Shown here in pieces: positions 1-5,563 of a stretch of DNA of 5,702 nucleotides (positions are counted from its first letter, which is position 1; each line of letters begins with the position of its first letter). The notes beneath the pieces are model-generated. The model was not told where the DNA came from, ran no database searches, and saw nothing but the letters and a program-made list of their open reading frames with translations. The stretch is from the NCBI GenBank assembly GCA_003649745.1, contig QMST01000040.1:1-5702 (forward strand). The letters are read 5' to 3'. Source of the stretch: Thermoplasmata archaeon. Its GTDB lineage: Archaea; Thermoplasmatota; E2; DHVEG-1; B8-G13. The position numbers and the translations under genes are program-made.

Positions 1-1
1 A

Positions 2-631
2 GGTAGAAATAAACAGCATATTTTAGGAATATCTGAATTAAGACCAAACATGGATTGTACTATATTTGGGAAAGTTGAAAGAATTTATCAACCAAAGAAA
101 TTTGAAAGGGGAAATAAAGTCGGCAGAGTTGTTAATCTAGATATAGTAGACAATACAGATAGATGTAGACTCGTTCTTTGGGATGAGGATGTTGAACTAG
201 TTGAGAAAGGGATAGTTGGAATAGGTAGTGTTGTAAAGGTAATAAATGGTTATACTAAAGCTGGTAAAAATGGTTTTTTGGAGGTAAACGTTGGTAGATG
301 GGGTTCGATAGAAGTTGATCCTGAGGATGCACCTGAGATAATAACAAAGGAGAGTTTAAGAGAATCTAGTGATATAGAAGGTGAGATAATAGAAATAAGA
401 CCTACGCGGGCGTTTTTTAGAGATAATGGGGAATTTGGTTTTGTTACAAGTATCAAAGTTAGAGATGAGAGGGGAGATAAGCTAAAGTTGACTCTGTGGG
501 ATGAGAAGGTAAAGGAGATTCAGAATTTTAAAGTTGGGGATAAGATACTTGTTAAAAATGTAGATGTAAGATGTGTTAATCATGAAAAAGAGTTTCATGT
601 GACCTCCGATAGTGTAGTGTTGAAGACCTGA
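2..631 (+). CDS. RPA-like single-stranded DNA-binding protein with two OB folds, 3' part (5' end outside window)
   Basis: Archaeal replication protein A family: binds and protects single-stranded DNA during replication, repair and recombination. The frame is open to the left edge, giving 209 visible residues. The first ATG (50) is very probably internal: there is no ribosome site before it, and the in-frame residues just upstream (ISELRPN) form the usual entry to an OB fold (pattern I.eL.p.m). OB fold 1 spans about visible residues 10-105, with the strand LVLWDED at 57-63. OB fold 2 spans about 122-209, with LKLTLWDEK at 161-169. The repeated 'LxLWDE' strand is typical of RPA OB folds. No C-terminal zinc finger is visible, so more OB folds, if any, lie upstream. 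radA follows 51 bases later, which fits a shared role in recombination. The family is secure; the total length and subtype are not. Confidence 0.85.
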   Translation, partial: GRNKQHILGISELRPNMDCTIFGKVERIYQPKKFERGNKVGRVVNLDIVDNTDRCRLVLWDEDVELVEKGIVGIGSVVKVINGYTKAGKNGFLEVNVGRWGSIEVDPEDAPEIITKESLRESSDIEGEIIEIRPTRAFFRDNGEFGFVTSIKVRDERGDKLKLTLWDEKVKEIQNFKVGDKILVKNVDVRCVNHEKEFHVTSDSVVLKT

Positions 632-639
632 CCATACTC

Positions 640-649
640 TTTATAAATA
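640..649 (+). promoter_or_regulatory. TATA box of radA
   Basis: TTTATAAATA lies 9 bases past the upstream stop codon. Counting about 25 bases from its centre puts the transcript start near 670, giving a leader of roughly 13 bases that just contains the ribosome site. radA can therefore be transcribed independently of the RPA-like gene. No T-run separates the two genes, so read-through is also possible. Confidence 0.65.
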
Positions 650-669
650 TGTTATTCTATAACAAATTT

Positions 670-675
670 GGGAGG
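670..675 (+). promoter_or_regulatory. Ribosome binding site that fixes the radA start
   Basis: GGGAGG matches the archaeal anti-Shine-Dalgarno sequence and sits 7 bases before the ATG at 683. It overlaps an in-frame TTG at 668-670 that would otherwise extend the protein by five residues, and it is too close (4 bases) to the TTG at 680. It therefore favours 683. Confidence 0.75.
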
Positions 676-682
676 CCAGTTG

Positions 683-1624
683 ATGGTTAAAAATGAGATC
701 GAAAGCTTACCTGGCGTTGGACCAGCTATAGCTGAAAAACTCAGGGATGCTGGCTTTGACACTATACTTAGCATAGCAGTTGCTTCTCCTATGGAGCTTG
801 CAGATGTTGCAGATATTGGGGAATCCACTGCATCTAGGATTATACAGGCTGCTAGAAACGCTGCTGATGTTGGTAAATTTGAAACAGGCAATGTTTTATT
901 GGAGAAGAGGATAAAGATTGGTAAGTTAACAAGTGGATCTAAGTCTTTAGATGAGCTCCTTGGTGGTGGTTTTGAAACACAGGGTATAATAGAGCTTTTT
1001 GGCGAGTATGGTAGTGGTAAGACGCAAATTGCACATCAACTATGTGTAACAGTTCAACTTCCAAGAGACAAGGGTGGACTTGAGGGACATGCTATATATA
1101 TTGACACGGAAAATACTTTTAGACCTGAGAGAATAGTTGAGATGGCAGAGGCTTTTGATTTAGACCCTGATAAGACGCTTAAAAATATTCACGTCGCCAG
1201 GGCTTATAATTCAAGTCATCAAATGTTACTTGTTGAAAAAGCTATGGAATTGTCAAAAGAGATCCCTGCCCGGTTGCTAGTGGTTGATTCTCTCACAGCT
1301 CATTTCAGAGCAGAGTATCTTGGCAGAGGCGCCCTAGCAAATAGGCAGCAGAAGATAAACAGACATATGCATGATCTGCTTAGATGGGCGAATCTCAACA
1401 ATGGCGTGGTATGTGTAACAAACCAGGTTTCAGCTAAACCAGATGTATTATTTGGTGACCCCACTAGGCCAATAGGTGGTCATATTGTAGGTCATACTGC
1501 TACTTTTAGAATCTACCTTCGTAAAAGCAAGGGTGATAAAAGAATAGCCAGGCTTATAGATTCTCCTCATCTACCAGAGGGAGAAGCTGTTTTCTCAGTA
1601 AAAAGAGAGGGTATAAGAGATTAA
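683..1624 (+). CDS. radA: DNA repair and recombination protein RadA
   Basis: Archaeal RecA/Rad51-family recombinase: polymerises on single-stranded DNA and drives ATP-dependent homology search and strand exchange. Length 313 residues, normal for archaeal RadA. In order: helix-hairpin-helix DNA-binding domain with [12 protein letters not shown] (9-20) and a second hairpin near 40-57; polymerisation motif FETG (66-69), the counterpart of the FxxA motif; Walker A GEYGSGKT (107-114); [12 protein letters not shown] (139-150) carrying the presumed catalytic glutamate E143; Walker B LLVVDS (198-203); L1 region around [16 protein letters not shown] (208-223); L2 region from about 249 to 271 with the [10 protein letters not shown] stretch. 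All key residues are present, with no sign of an intein. The ATG at 683 is chosen over in-frame TTG codons at 668 and 680 because of the ribosome site at 670-675. It follows an RPA-like gene. Confidence 0.97.
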   Translation: MVKNEIESLPGVGPAIAEKLRDAGFDTILSIAVASPMELADVADIGESTASRIIQAARNAADVGKFETGNVLLEKRIKIGKLTSGSKSLDELLGGGFETQGIIELFGEYGSGKTQIAHQLCVTVQLPRDKGGLEGHAIYIDTENTFRPERIVEMAEAFDLDPDKTLKNIHVARAYNSSHQMLLVEKAMELSKEIPARLLVVDSLTAHFRAEYLGRGALANRQQKINRHMHDLLRWANLNNGVVCVTNQVSAKPDVLFGDPTRPIGGHIVGHTATFRIYLRKSKGDKRIARLIDSPHLPEGEAVFSVKREGIRD

Positions 1625-1647
1625 AAATCTACAGAAGAAAATAAGGA

Positions 1648-1661
1648 AAGATTTAAATCTT
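1648..1661 (+). promoter_or_regulatory. TATA box within a 14-base perfect palindrome, upstream of the small basic protein gene
   Basis: AAGATTTAAATCTT reads the same on both strands, and its core ATTTAAAT (1651-1658) is TATA-like, preceded by the purine-rich GGAAAG that could serve as the BRE. Its centre is about 41 bases from the ATG at 1696, which predicts a start near 1680 and a leader of about 16 bases holding the ribosome site. The symmetry could be incidental in AT-rich DNA or could be a regulator site over the TATA box. Confidence 0.55.
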
Positions 1662-1683
1662 AAGATATGTATACCATATATGA

Positions 1684-1690
1684 GAGGTGA
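1684..1690 (+). promoter_or_regulatory. Ribosome binding site that fixes the start of the small basic protein
   Basis: GAGGTGA is an almost complete match to the archaeal consensus GGAGGTGA and lies 5 bases before the ATG at 1696. The in-frame GTG at 1687 lies inside this site, so it cannot be the start. Confidence 0.8.
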
Positions 1691-1695
1691 GTAGT

Positions 1696-1881
1696 ATGGC
1701 ATATAAACATGGAGATTGGACTCTATATAAGAGGGATGTTAAGTTAAAAGGTGGAAAAATGCAGACAATATATTTCTTCAGCAGGAGAACACCAAAGAGT
1801 GGAACACCTTGTGACCTGCCAAATGGTTACAAGGTAGAGATAAACAATAGAACAGGTTTACCATACCTTAGAAAGAGATAA
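1696..1881 (+). CDS. Conserved small basic protein, function unknown
   Basis: A 61-residue soluble protein with 14 Lys/Arg against 4 Asp/Glu, giving a strong positive charge, and no signal peptide or membrane segment. Notable segments are DWTLYKRDVKLKGGK (7-21), QTIYFFSRRTPKSGTPCDLP (23-42) with the only cysteine at C39, and NNRTGLPYLRKR (50-61). From memory, small archaeal proteins with the same 'QTIYFFS..PKSGTPC..P.GY.V..N.RTGLPYL' pattern are widespread and annotated as hypothetical; I know no proven function. The charge and aromatic residues would suit binding to nucleic acid or the ribosome, but that is inference. It has its own TATA box, ribosome site and downstream T-runs, so it is probably a single-gene unit; read-through from radA, 71 bases upstream, is also possible. 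The reading frame is secure. Confidence 0.85.
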   Translation: MAYKHGDWTLYKRDVKLKGGKMQTIYFFSRRTPKSGTPCDLPNGYKVEINNRTGLPYLRKR

Positions 1882-1897
1882 AGACATCCCCCTTCTC

Positions 1898-1933
1898 TTT
1901 TTATTTTTTGAACTTTTTTCCTCCTTGTTTTTT
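1898..1933 (+). terminator. Multiple T-run terminator after the small basic protein gene
   Basis: Four T-runs follow the stop codon at 1881: TTTTT at 1898-1902, then six Ts each at 1904-1909, 1914-1919 and 1928-1933. No hairpin is visible. Clustered T-runs without a stem are the usual archaeal termination signal. The cluster also separates this gene from the lipoprotein promoter just beyond. Confidence 0.7.
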
Positions 1934-1955
1934 GGATAAGAAATGTTAACAAAAA

Positions 1956-1963
1956 TTTATATA
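1956..1963 (+). promoter_or_regulatory. TATA box of the lipoprotein gene (probably leaderless transcript)
   Basis: TTTATATA is centred about 29 bases before the ATG at 1989, which puts the transcript start within a few bases of the start codon. No ribosome site is present between 1964 and 1988. The same octamer occurs at almost the same distance from pyrD. Confidence 0.6.
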
Positions 1964-1988
1964 CTATGCTGTATAAATTTTATTATTG

Positions 1989-2840
1989 ATGCATCCTATG
2001 ATCCCTAATAAGAAACTATTGTCCTTGTTATCAGTGTTTATCCTACTGGTTATAGCTTTCTCTGGTTGCTTAGGCAGCCCAAGTCATAATGAAAACCAGC
2101 AGTATAAAAACATTATAAAAAATAAAAAACCTGTTGCAGCAATAGATGTACCAGAGCAGGCATATATTGGTGATGAGATAACATTTGATGCCTCTAAGAG
2201 TTATGATCCAGATGGAACTATAGTCTCATATTCTTGGGATTTTGGTGATGGTTCCACTGCTAAGGGTAAGGTTGTGAAGCATGCATATAGTCCAAAGGAG
2301 ATGATGGCGCCTGAGTATCCATTGTTTGTACCGGTTACATTGACTGTTGAGGATGATAAAGGTGCTTTTGACTGGCAAACATTTACAATAAGTTTAATGC
2401 CCAAAAACTATGTTTTTTATCTCTCAGAGGGTTCATTGGTTATGGATAAGCCATCTGAGGGCAGTACAGCTGTGAAGGCTGGTATGGGTTTAATGAGGCC
2501 TAAGGCTGAGATAGTTTATAATCTGGACACCCCGATAGTGCTACCGACTTGTGCCTGGAATGTGACAATCTATATTGAGAAATCACGTTTTGCAGTGTTA
2601 TCAGGGTTATCTGTTATTGCCCTGGGTGAAAATGGTAGTGAGATAGCCTCTTTAGATTCAACGGCAGGTATTTTAGGTGGTATAGGTAAAACTAGTGTAA
2701 CATATCAGTTAAGTGGTTCATTCCCCGAGGGTTTGTTCTCTGGTATAAAGATTATTGTGAAAGGTTTTTCACTTAGAAGCTCCATCAGGTTAATGTATGG
2801 TGGAGAAAAAGCCAGTGTTATCTGTTTTGATCTAACCTAG
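1989..2840 (+). CDS. PKD-domain lipoprotein, surface-anchored, with an uncharacterised C-terminal domain
   Basis: A 283-residue exported protein. Residues 8-9 are the lysine pair of a signal peptide, 10-24 are hydrophobic, and FSGC ends in the presumed lipid-bearing C27 (lipobox). A short polar linker (28-46) follows. One PKD domain spans about 47-137, with the signature WDFGDG at 83-88 and a final strand VPVTLTVEDDKGA. PKD domains are beta-sandwich folds common on archaeal cell surfaces, usually in adhesion or as spacers. Residues from about 140 to 283 look like another beta-rich domain that I do not recognise. Only two cysteines (C188, C279) lie past the anchor. The ATG at 1989 fits a leaderless transcript from the TATA box at 1956-1963; an ATG at 1998 would give 280 residues. 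Its stop overlaps that of the convergent nitroreductase gene. Anchoring outside the membrane is well supported; the job is unknown. Confidence 0.85.
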   Translation: MHPMIPNKKLLSLLSVFILLVIAFSGCLGSPSHNENQQYKNIIKNKKPVAAIDVPEQAYIGDEITFDASKSYDPDGTIVSYSWDFGDGSTAKGKVVKHAYSPKEMMAPEYPLFVPVTLTVEDDKGAFDWQTFTISLMPKNYVFYLSEGSLVMDKPSEGSTAVKAGMGLMRPKAEIVYNLDTPIVLPTCAWNVTIYIEKSRFAVLSGLSVIALGENGSEIASLDSTAGILGGIGKTSVTYQLSGSFPEGLFSGIKIIVKGFSLRSSIRLMYGGEKASVICFDLT

Positions 2841-3331
2841 GTAAACCGTTCATATCTGATTATCTCATCTAATCTCTTTCTGGGTCTTTCCATTGGCTCC
2901 TCTGCAGGATAACCTATTGTTATTAGCACAACTACTTCTAGATCCTCTGGGATGTTTAACACCTTTTTAACTTGCTCCTCGTAAAATGCTCCAATCCAGC
3001 ATGTGCCAAGGCCTAGCTCTACTGCTTCTAATGCGATATGTTCAAAGGCTATTCCCATATCTATCTTATACCATCTACTCACATTTGGATCTGATACCCC
3101 AGCTATAACAACAGAAGCCTCTCCAACAAATTCTTGGTTTTTACAAGCTGGAATAAGTTGTTTCTTGATCTCCTTGTCTCTGACAACCACAAAGATCCAA
3201 TTTTGTCTGTTTTTAGCAGATGGAGCTAATCTAGCTGCTTCTAATAGCAATTTTAGCTTTTCTTCTTCAATCTCTTTATCCTTATATTTTCTTATACTCC
3301 TTCGCATCCTGATTGCATCTCTCACATCCAT
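2837..3331 (-). CDS. Nitroreductase-family FMN-dependent oxidoreductase
   Basis: A 164-residue flavoenzyme of the nitroreductase superfamily, which uses NAD(P)H and FMN to reduce nitro compounds, quinones, flavins or other acceptors; the substrate here cannot be predicted. Motifs: RRSIRKY (10-16), the FMN-phosphate-binding N-terminus; APSAKNRQNW (36-45), the second FMN-contact segment; a central helix from about 90 leading to GLGTCWIGAF (107-116); and IGYPAEEP (139-146) near the end. It is at the short end of the family, as is common in archaea, but no motif is missing. The ATG at 3331 has AAGGAG at 3341-3346, nine bases away and inside the last codons of the YjbQ-family gene, so the two are translated from one transcript. 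It is the last gene of the pyrD-led run. Its stop codon overlaps the lipoprotein gene's stop by 4 bases. Confidence 0.88.
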   Translation of the reverse strand: MDVRDAIRMRRSIRKYKDKEIEEEKLKLLLEAARLAPSAKNRQNWIFVVVRDKEIKKQLIPACKNQEFVGEASVVIAGVSDPNVSRWYKIDMGIAFEHIALEAVELGLGTCWIGAFYEEQVKKVLNIPEDLEVVVLITIGYPAEEPMERPRKRLDEIIRYERFT

Positions 3332-3335
3332 ATAA

Positions 3336-3761
3336 TCACTCTCCTTTGCCTAATACCTGGACAAATATTTCTCTATTTCTTGCTCTAGTATCAAGTTCTA
3401 AAAACACTATTTGTTGCCATGTGCCTAACGGTATATCACCATTTATAATAGGCAATGTCAGACTACATCCAATTATGCTCGCGCGTACATGAGAATGCCC
3501 ATTATCATCATGCCATGTCTCATGATGCTTATAATAAACATTTTTTGGAGCTATTCTTTCTAAAGTATCTGGCAAATCTTGTTTCAAACCAGGTTCATAT
3601 TCTATAGTAGTCACAGCTCCGGTAGACCCCTTGACAAAGATGCATACTAAACCATTTTTTATATTTGTATCTCTAATTATTTCTTTCACCTGATTAGTTA
3701 TGTCAACCATATCGTTTTCATGTTTTGTATGTAACTGGATTTTCCTAGTATAGCATTCCAT
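3336..3761 (-). CDS. YjbQ/UPF0047-family protein (annotated as secondary thiamine-phosphate synthase)
   Basis: A 141-residue protein, the usual length for the family. Seen: GSTGAV (45-50), IEYEPGL with E54 (53-59), YYKHHETWHDDNGHSHVRAS (76-95) with its cluster of histidines, GTWQQ (113-117) and the closing DTRARNREIFVQVLG. These are the family's conserved blocks; the histidines and acids could bind a metal. Members have been reported to have weak thiamine-phosphate synthase activity, but the physiological role remains uncertain, so the name should not be taken as a pathway assignment. No other thiamine gene or thiamine riboswitch is seen here. The ATG at 3761 is preferred over an in-frame TTG at 3788 because GGGGAG lies 6 bases before it. 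It lies 36 bases after pyrK and 4 bases before the nitroreductase start. Confidence 0.92.
   Translation of the reverse strand: MECYTRKIQLHTKHENDMVDITNQVKEIIRDTNIKNGLVCIFVKGSTGAVTTIEYEPGLKQDLPDTLERIAPKNVYYKHHETWHDDNGHSHVRASIIGCSLTLPIINGDIPLGTWQQIVFLELDTRARNREIFVQVLGKGE
3341..3346 (-). promoter_or_regulatory. Ribosome binding site of the nitroreductase gene, inside the YjbQ-family gene
   Basis: AAGGAG (minus strand) overlaps the last lysine, glycine and glutamate codons of the YjbQ-family gene and lies nine bases before the ATG at 3331. This indicates translational coupling in one message. Confidence 0.6.
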
Positions 3762-3767
3762 TTTTTT

Positions 3768-3773
3768 CTCCCC
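3768..3773 (-). promoter_or_regulatory. Ribosome binding site that fixes the YjbQ-family start
   Basis: GGGGAG (minus strand) sits 6 bases before the ATG at 3761. The longer in-frame option, TTG at 3788, would place this site inside the coding region and has no comparable site of its own. Confidence 0.7.
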
Positions 3774-3797
3774 TATATAATTTGTCAAGATAAAGTT

Positions 3798-4595
3798 TCA
3801 AATCTTTATTTTTTTACCAGAGGCATCTCTTTTGAAGTATCCAAATTCTGATATTTTATTAAGCACATCTCCTTCAAAAACTGGGCCATCTTTACAAACT
3901 CTTAATCCCTCTCCAATACAGCATTGCCCACACAATCCAATACCACATTTAATATATCTTTCTAAAGATGCTTGAACTGGTATTTTATAAAGGTTACATA
4001 TATCAACTATTTTTTTCATCATTTTCTCAGGTCCACATGTTATAACTTGATCAAAATTTTCTTCTTTAATTATTTTTTCAGTTAGTTCAGATGCCATTCC
4101 TTTAAAACCTATAGAGCCATCATCTGTAGAAATTTTCAGATTTATACCTCTAAATCTTCTAGTAAAAAACATTTCATCCTTTGTTTTAGCACCAAAAATT
4201 GCAGTAAGTTTTTTGTTTTTAATGGATAAAATTTTTTCTATCAGAGGAGCTAAGGTAGCAATCCCTGTTCCACCACCTACTACAAGAATATTTTTACCTT
4301 TGATAGTGAAACCATTACCATAGGGTCCTCTAAATCCTATTTTATTTCCTTTTTTGAGGTTATATAACGCTGTAGTAGCTTCACCAACTTTTCTAAAGGT
4401 AAAACCAATTTCCTTGTTGTTTATATAAGAGATACTCATCGGTATTTCATCTAAACCAGGGATCCATATCATTAAAAACTGTCCAGGGGTAATATTCTTG
4501 CCATCATATTCAAAAAGTATTGTCTTAATATTCTTTGCTTCTCTTTTTGTTTTTTTAATTTTAACTATTTTTGGGTAGGCAATTTCATTTCTCAA
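3798..4595 (-). CDS. pyrK: Dihydroorotate dehydrogenase electron transfer subunit PyrK
   Basis: The FAD and [2Fe-2S] subunit of class 1B dihydroorotate dehydrogenase: takes electrons from PyrD's FMN and passes them to NAD+. 265 residues, typical length. The FAD-binding barrel carries PGQF (37-40) and IPMSIS (51-56), the flavin-contact segment, then GPYGNGF (90-96). The nucleotide-binding half begins with ILVVGGGTGIA (103-113), followed by CGPEKMM (187-193). The cluster motif is C217-x4-C222-x2-C225 and C234, in the order seen in PyrK, ending with CKDGPVF (234-240). The start is a TTG at 4595: no in-frame ATG is nearby (the ATG at 4588 is out of frame), and GGTGATC at 4604-4610 is 9 bases upstream. 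It begins 2 bases after pyrD stops, consistent with a coupled PyrDK pair. A catch-all ferredoxin reductase is less likely given the partner and the cysteine pattern. Confidence 0.93.
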   Translation of the reverse strand: MRNEIAYPKIVKIKKTKREAKNIKTILFEYDGKNITPGQFLMIWIPGLDEIPMSISYINNKEIGFTFRKVGEATTALYNLKKGNKIGFRGPYGNGFTIKGKNILVVGGGTGIATLAPLIEKILSIKNKKLTAIFGAKTKDEMFFTRRFRGINLKISTDDGSIGFKGMASELTEKIIKEENFDQVITCGPEKMMKKIVDICNLYKIPVQASLERYIKCGIGLCGQCCIGEGLRVCKDGPVFEGDVLNKISEFGYFKRDASGKKIKI

Positions 4596-4597
4596 TT

Positions 4598-5539
4598 TTA
4601 TATGATCACCTTTCTTTGTTTTTTATGTGCTAGTCCAATAAGCTCTGATAATTTTTTGTAACCATATTTTTTCATCCATCCTTTAAGCTCATTATCTAGT
4701 TTATCAAATATATTTACATCTCTATAGTATACTGCTGATCCTATTTGAACTGCTGATGCACCAGCCATAAGATACTCTATAGCATCTTCGGCAGTTAGAA
4801 TACCACCAACTCCTATTACTGGAATATCAACATTTTTACTTATCTCATAAACGCATCTGATGCCAATTGGTTTTATTGCCTTTCCAGAATATCCTCCTAT
4901 TTTGTTTGAAAGCACAGGTAGGCCGATTTCTATGTCTATTTTCATTGCTTTAACTGAGTTGATAGCAGTTATTGCATCAGCTCCACCTTTTTTTGCTGAT
5001 TTTGCTATCTCTACTATATCTGTTACATTTGGAGAAAGTTTTGCAAATATAGGTATATTTACAGAAGATTTTACCTTACTAGCTATATTTTCAACTTTTT
5101 TTGGATTTGAGCCTATCTCTAATCCATATCCTTTTGCATGGGGGCAGCTAAGATTCAACTCAATCGCATCTACTCCATATGTTTCCATCTTTTTCGCTAG
5201 TAGACAAAACTCTTTTTCATCTTTACCAAATATGCTCCCTATTATTGGCACCGATGTTTTCTTTTTTATAGATTCTATTTCTTCCATGTATGCATCTATA
5301 CCTGGATTTGGCAGTCCCATGCTGTTTATTATGCCACAGTCAACTTCTACAATGGTTGGATTTGCATACCCCTCCCTTGGTTTTACTCCTATAGATTTTG
5401 TGACAATAGCTGCGGCACCATTTTTAGCGATTCTTATCATGCTTCCAGCATCTTCATCCATTATACCAGAGGCGAGTATGAAAGGATTTTTCAAAATAAG
5501 GGAGGATATTTTTGTTGAGGTATCTATCAATCTATTCAT
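4598..5539 (-). CDS. pyrD: Dihydroorotate dehydrogenase catalytic subunit PyrD (class 1B)
   Basis: Oxidises dihydroorotate to orotate using FMN, the fourth step of UMP synthesis; cytosolic. 313 residues, normal for class 1B. A TIM barrel: NPFILASGI (18-26) opens it; NSMGLPNPG (72-80) binds substrate and flavin; NLSCPH (129-134) holds the catalytic cysteine C132, which marks class 1 enzymes; KLSPN (167-171), then NKIGGYSGKAIKPI (212-225), GVGGI (243-247) and AGASAVQIGSA (259-269) bind the FMN phosphate. With PyrK immediately downstream, class 1B (NAD-dependent) is well supported. The ATG at 5539 has no ribosome site upstream but lies about 29 bases from a TATA box, so the message is probably leaderless. 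It is first in a four-gene run. An open frame runs antisense across much of the gene and is a codon-usage shadow. Confidence 0.96.
   Translation of the reverse strand: MNRLIDTSTKISSLILKNPFILASGIMDEDAGSMIRIAKNGAAAIVTKSIGVKPREGYANPTIVEVDCGIINSMGLPNPGIDAYMEEIESIKKKTSVPIIGSIFGKDEKEFCLLAKKMETYGVDAIELNLSCPHAKGYGLEIGSNPKKVENIASKVKSSVNIPIFAKLSPNVTDIVEIAKSAKKGGADAITAINSVKAMKIDIEIGLPVLSNKIGGYSGKAIKPIGIRCVYEISKNVDIPVIGVGGILTAEDAIEYLMAGASAVQIGSAVYYRDVNIFDKLDNELKGWMKKYGYKKLSELIGLAHKKQRKVII
4604..4610 (-). promoter_or_regulatory. Ribosome binding site of pyrK, inside the end of pyrD
   Basis: GGTGATC (minus strand) is part of the final codons of pyrD and matches the archaeal consensus. It lies 9 bases before the TTG at 4595 and is the main support for that unusual start codon. 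Confidence 0.65.
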
Positions 5540-5563
5540 TAAGAAGTTCTAAGAGCAAAGTAC

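Noticed and set aside
668..682. TTG at 668 or 680 as the radA start
   Set aside because: The TTG at 668 lies at or before the predicted transcript start and overlaps the ribosome site; the TTG at 680 is only 4 bases from it. The ATG at 683 has ideal spacing.
250..891. Minus-strand open frames at 250-456 and 652-891
   Set aside because: Short frames lying antisense to the RPA-like gene and radA, with no own signals.
1971..1980. GTATAAATTT as the TATA box of the lipoprotein gene
   Set aside because: It would start the transcript near 2001, past the start codons that supply the signal peptide. The TATA box at 1956-1963 fits better.
2201..2404. Minus-strand open frame of 67 codons within the lipoprotein gene
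   Set aside because: Antisense to the PKD domain, which is clearly coding on the plus strand.
3003..3335. Plus-strand open frame of 110 codons opposite the nitroreductase gene
   Set aside because: Antisense shadow; its low-complexity Ser/Leu/Ile composition comes from the complementary codons.
3336..3761. Thiamine biosynthesis locus
   Set aside because: The only link is the family name of YjbQ. No thi genes or thiamine riboswitch are present in the window.
3774..3780. TTATATA (minus strand) as a promoter of the YjbQ-family gene
   Set aside because: A start 25 bases downstream would fall inside the coding region, after the ATG at 3761. A weaker CTTTATCTT at 3788-3796 is possible but not convincing.
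4860..5552. Plus-strand open frame of 230 codons opposite pyrD
   Set aside because: It mirrors pyrD codons, has no ribosome site or family resemblance, and pyrD is certain.
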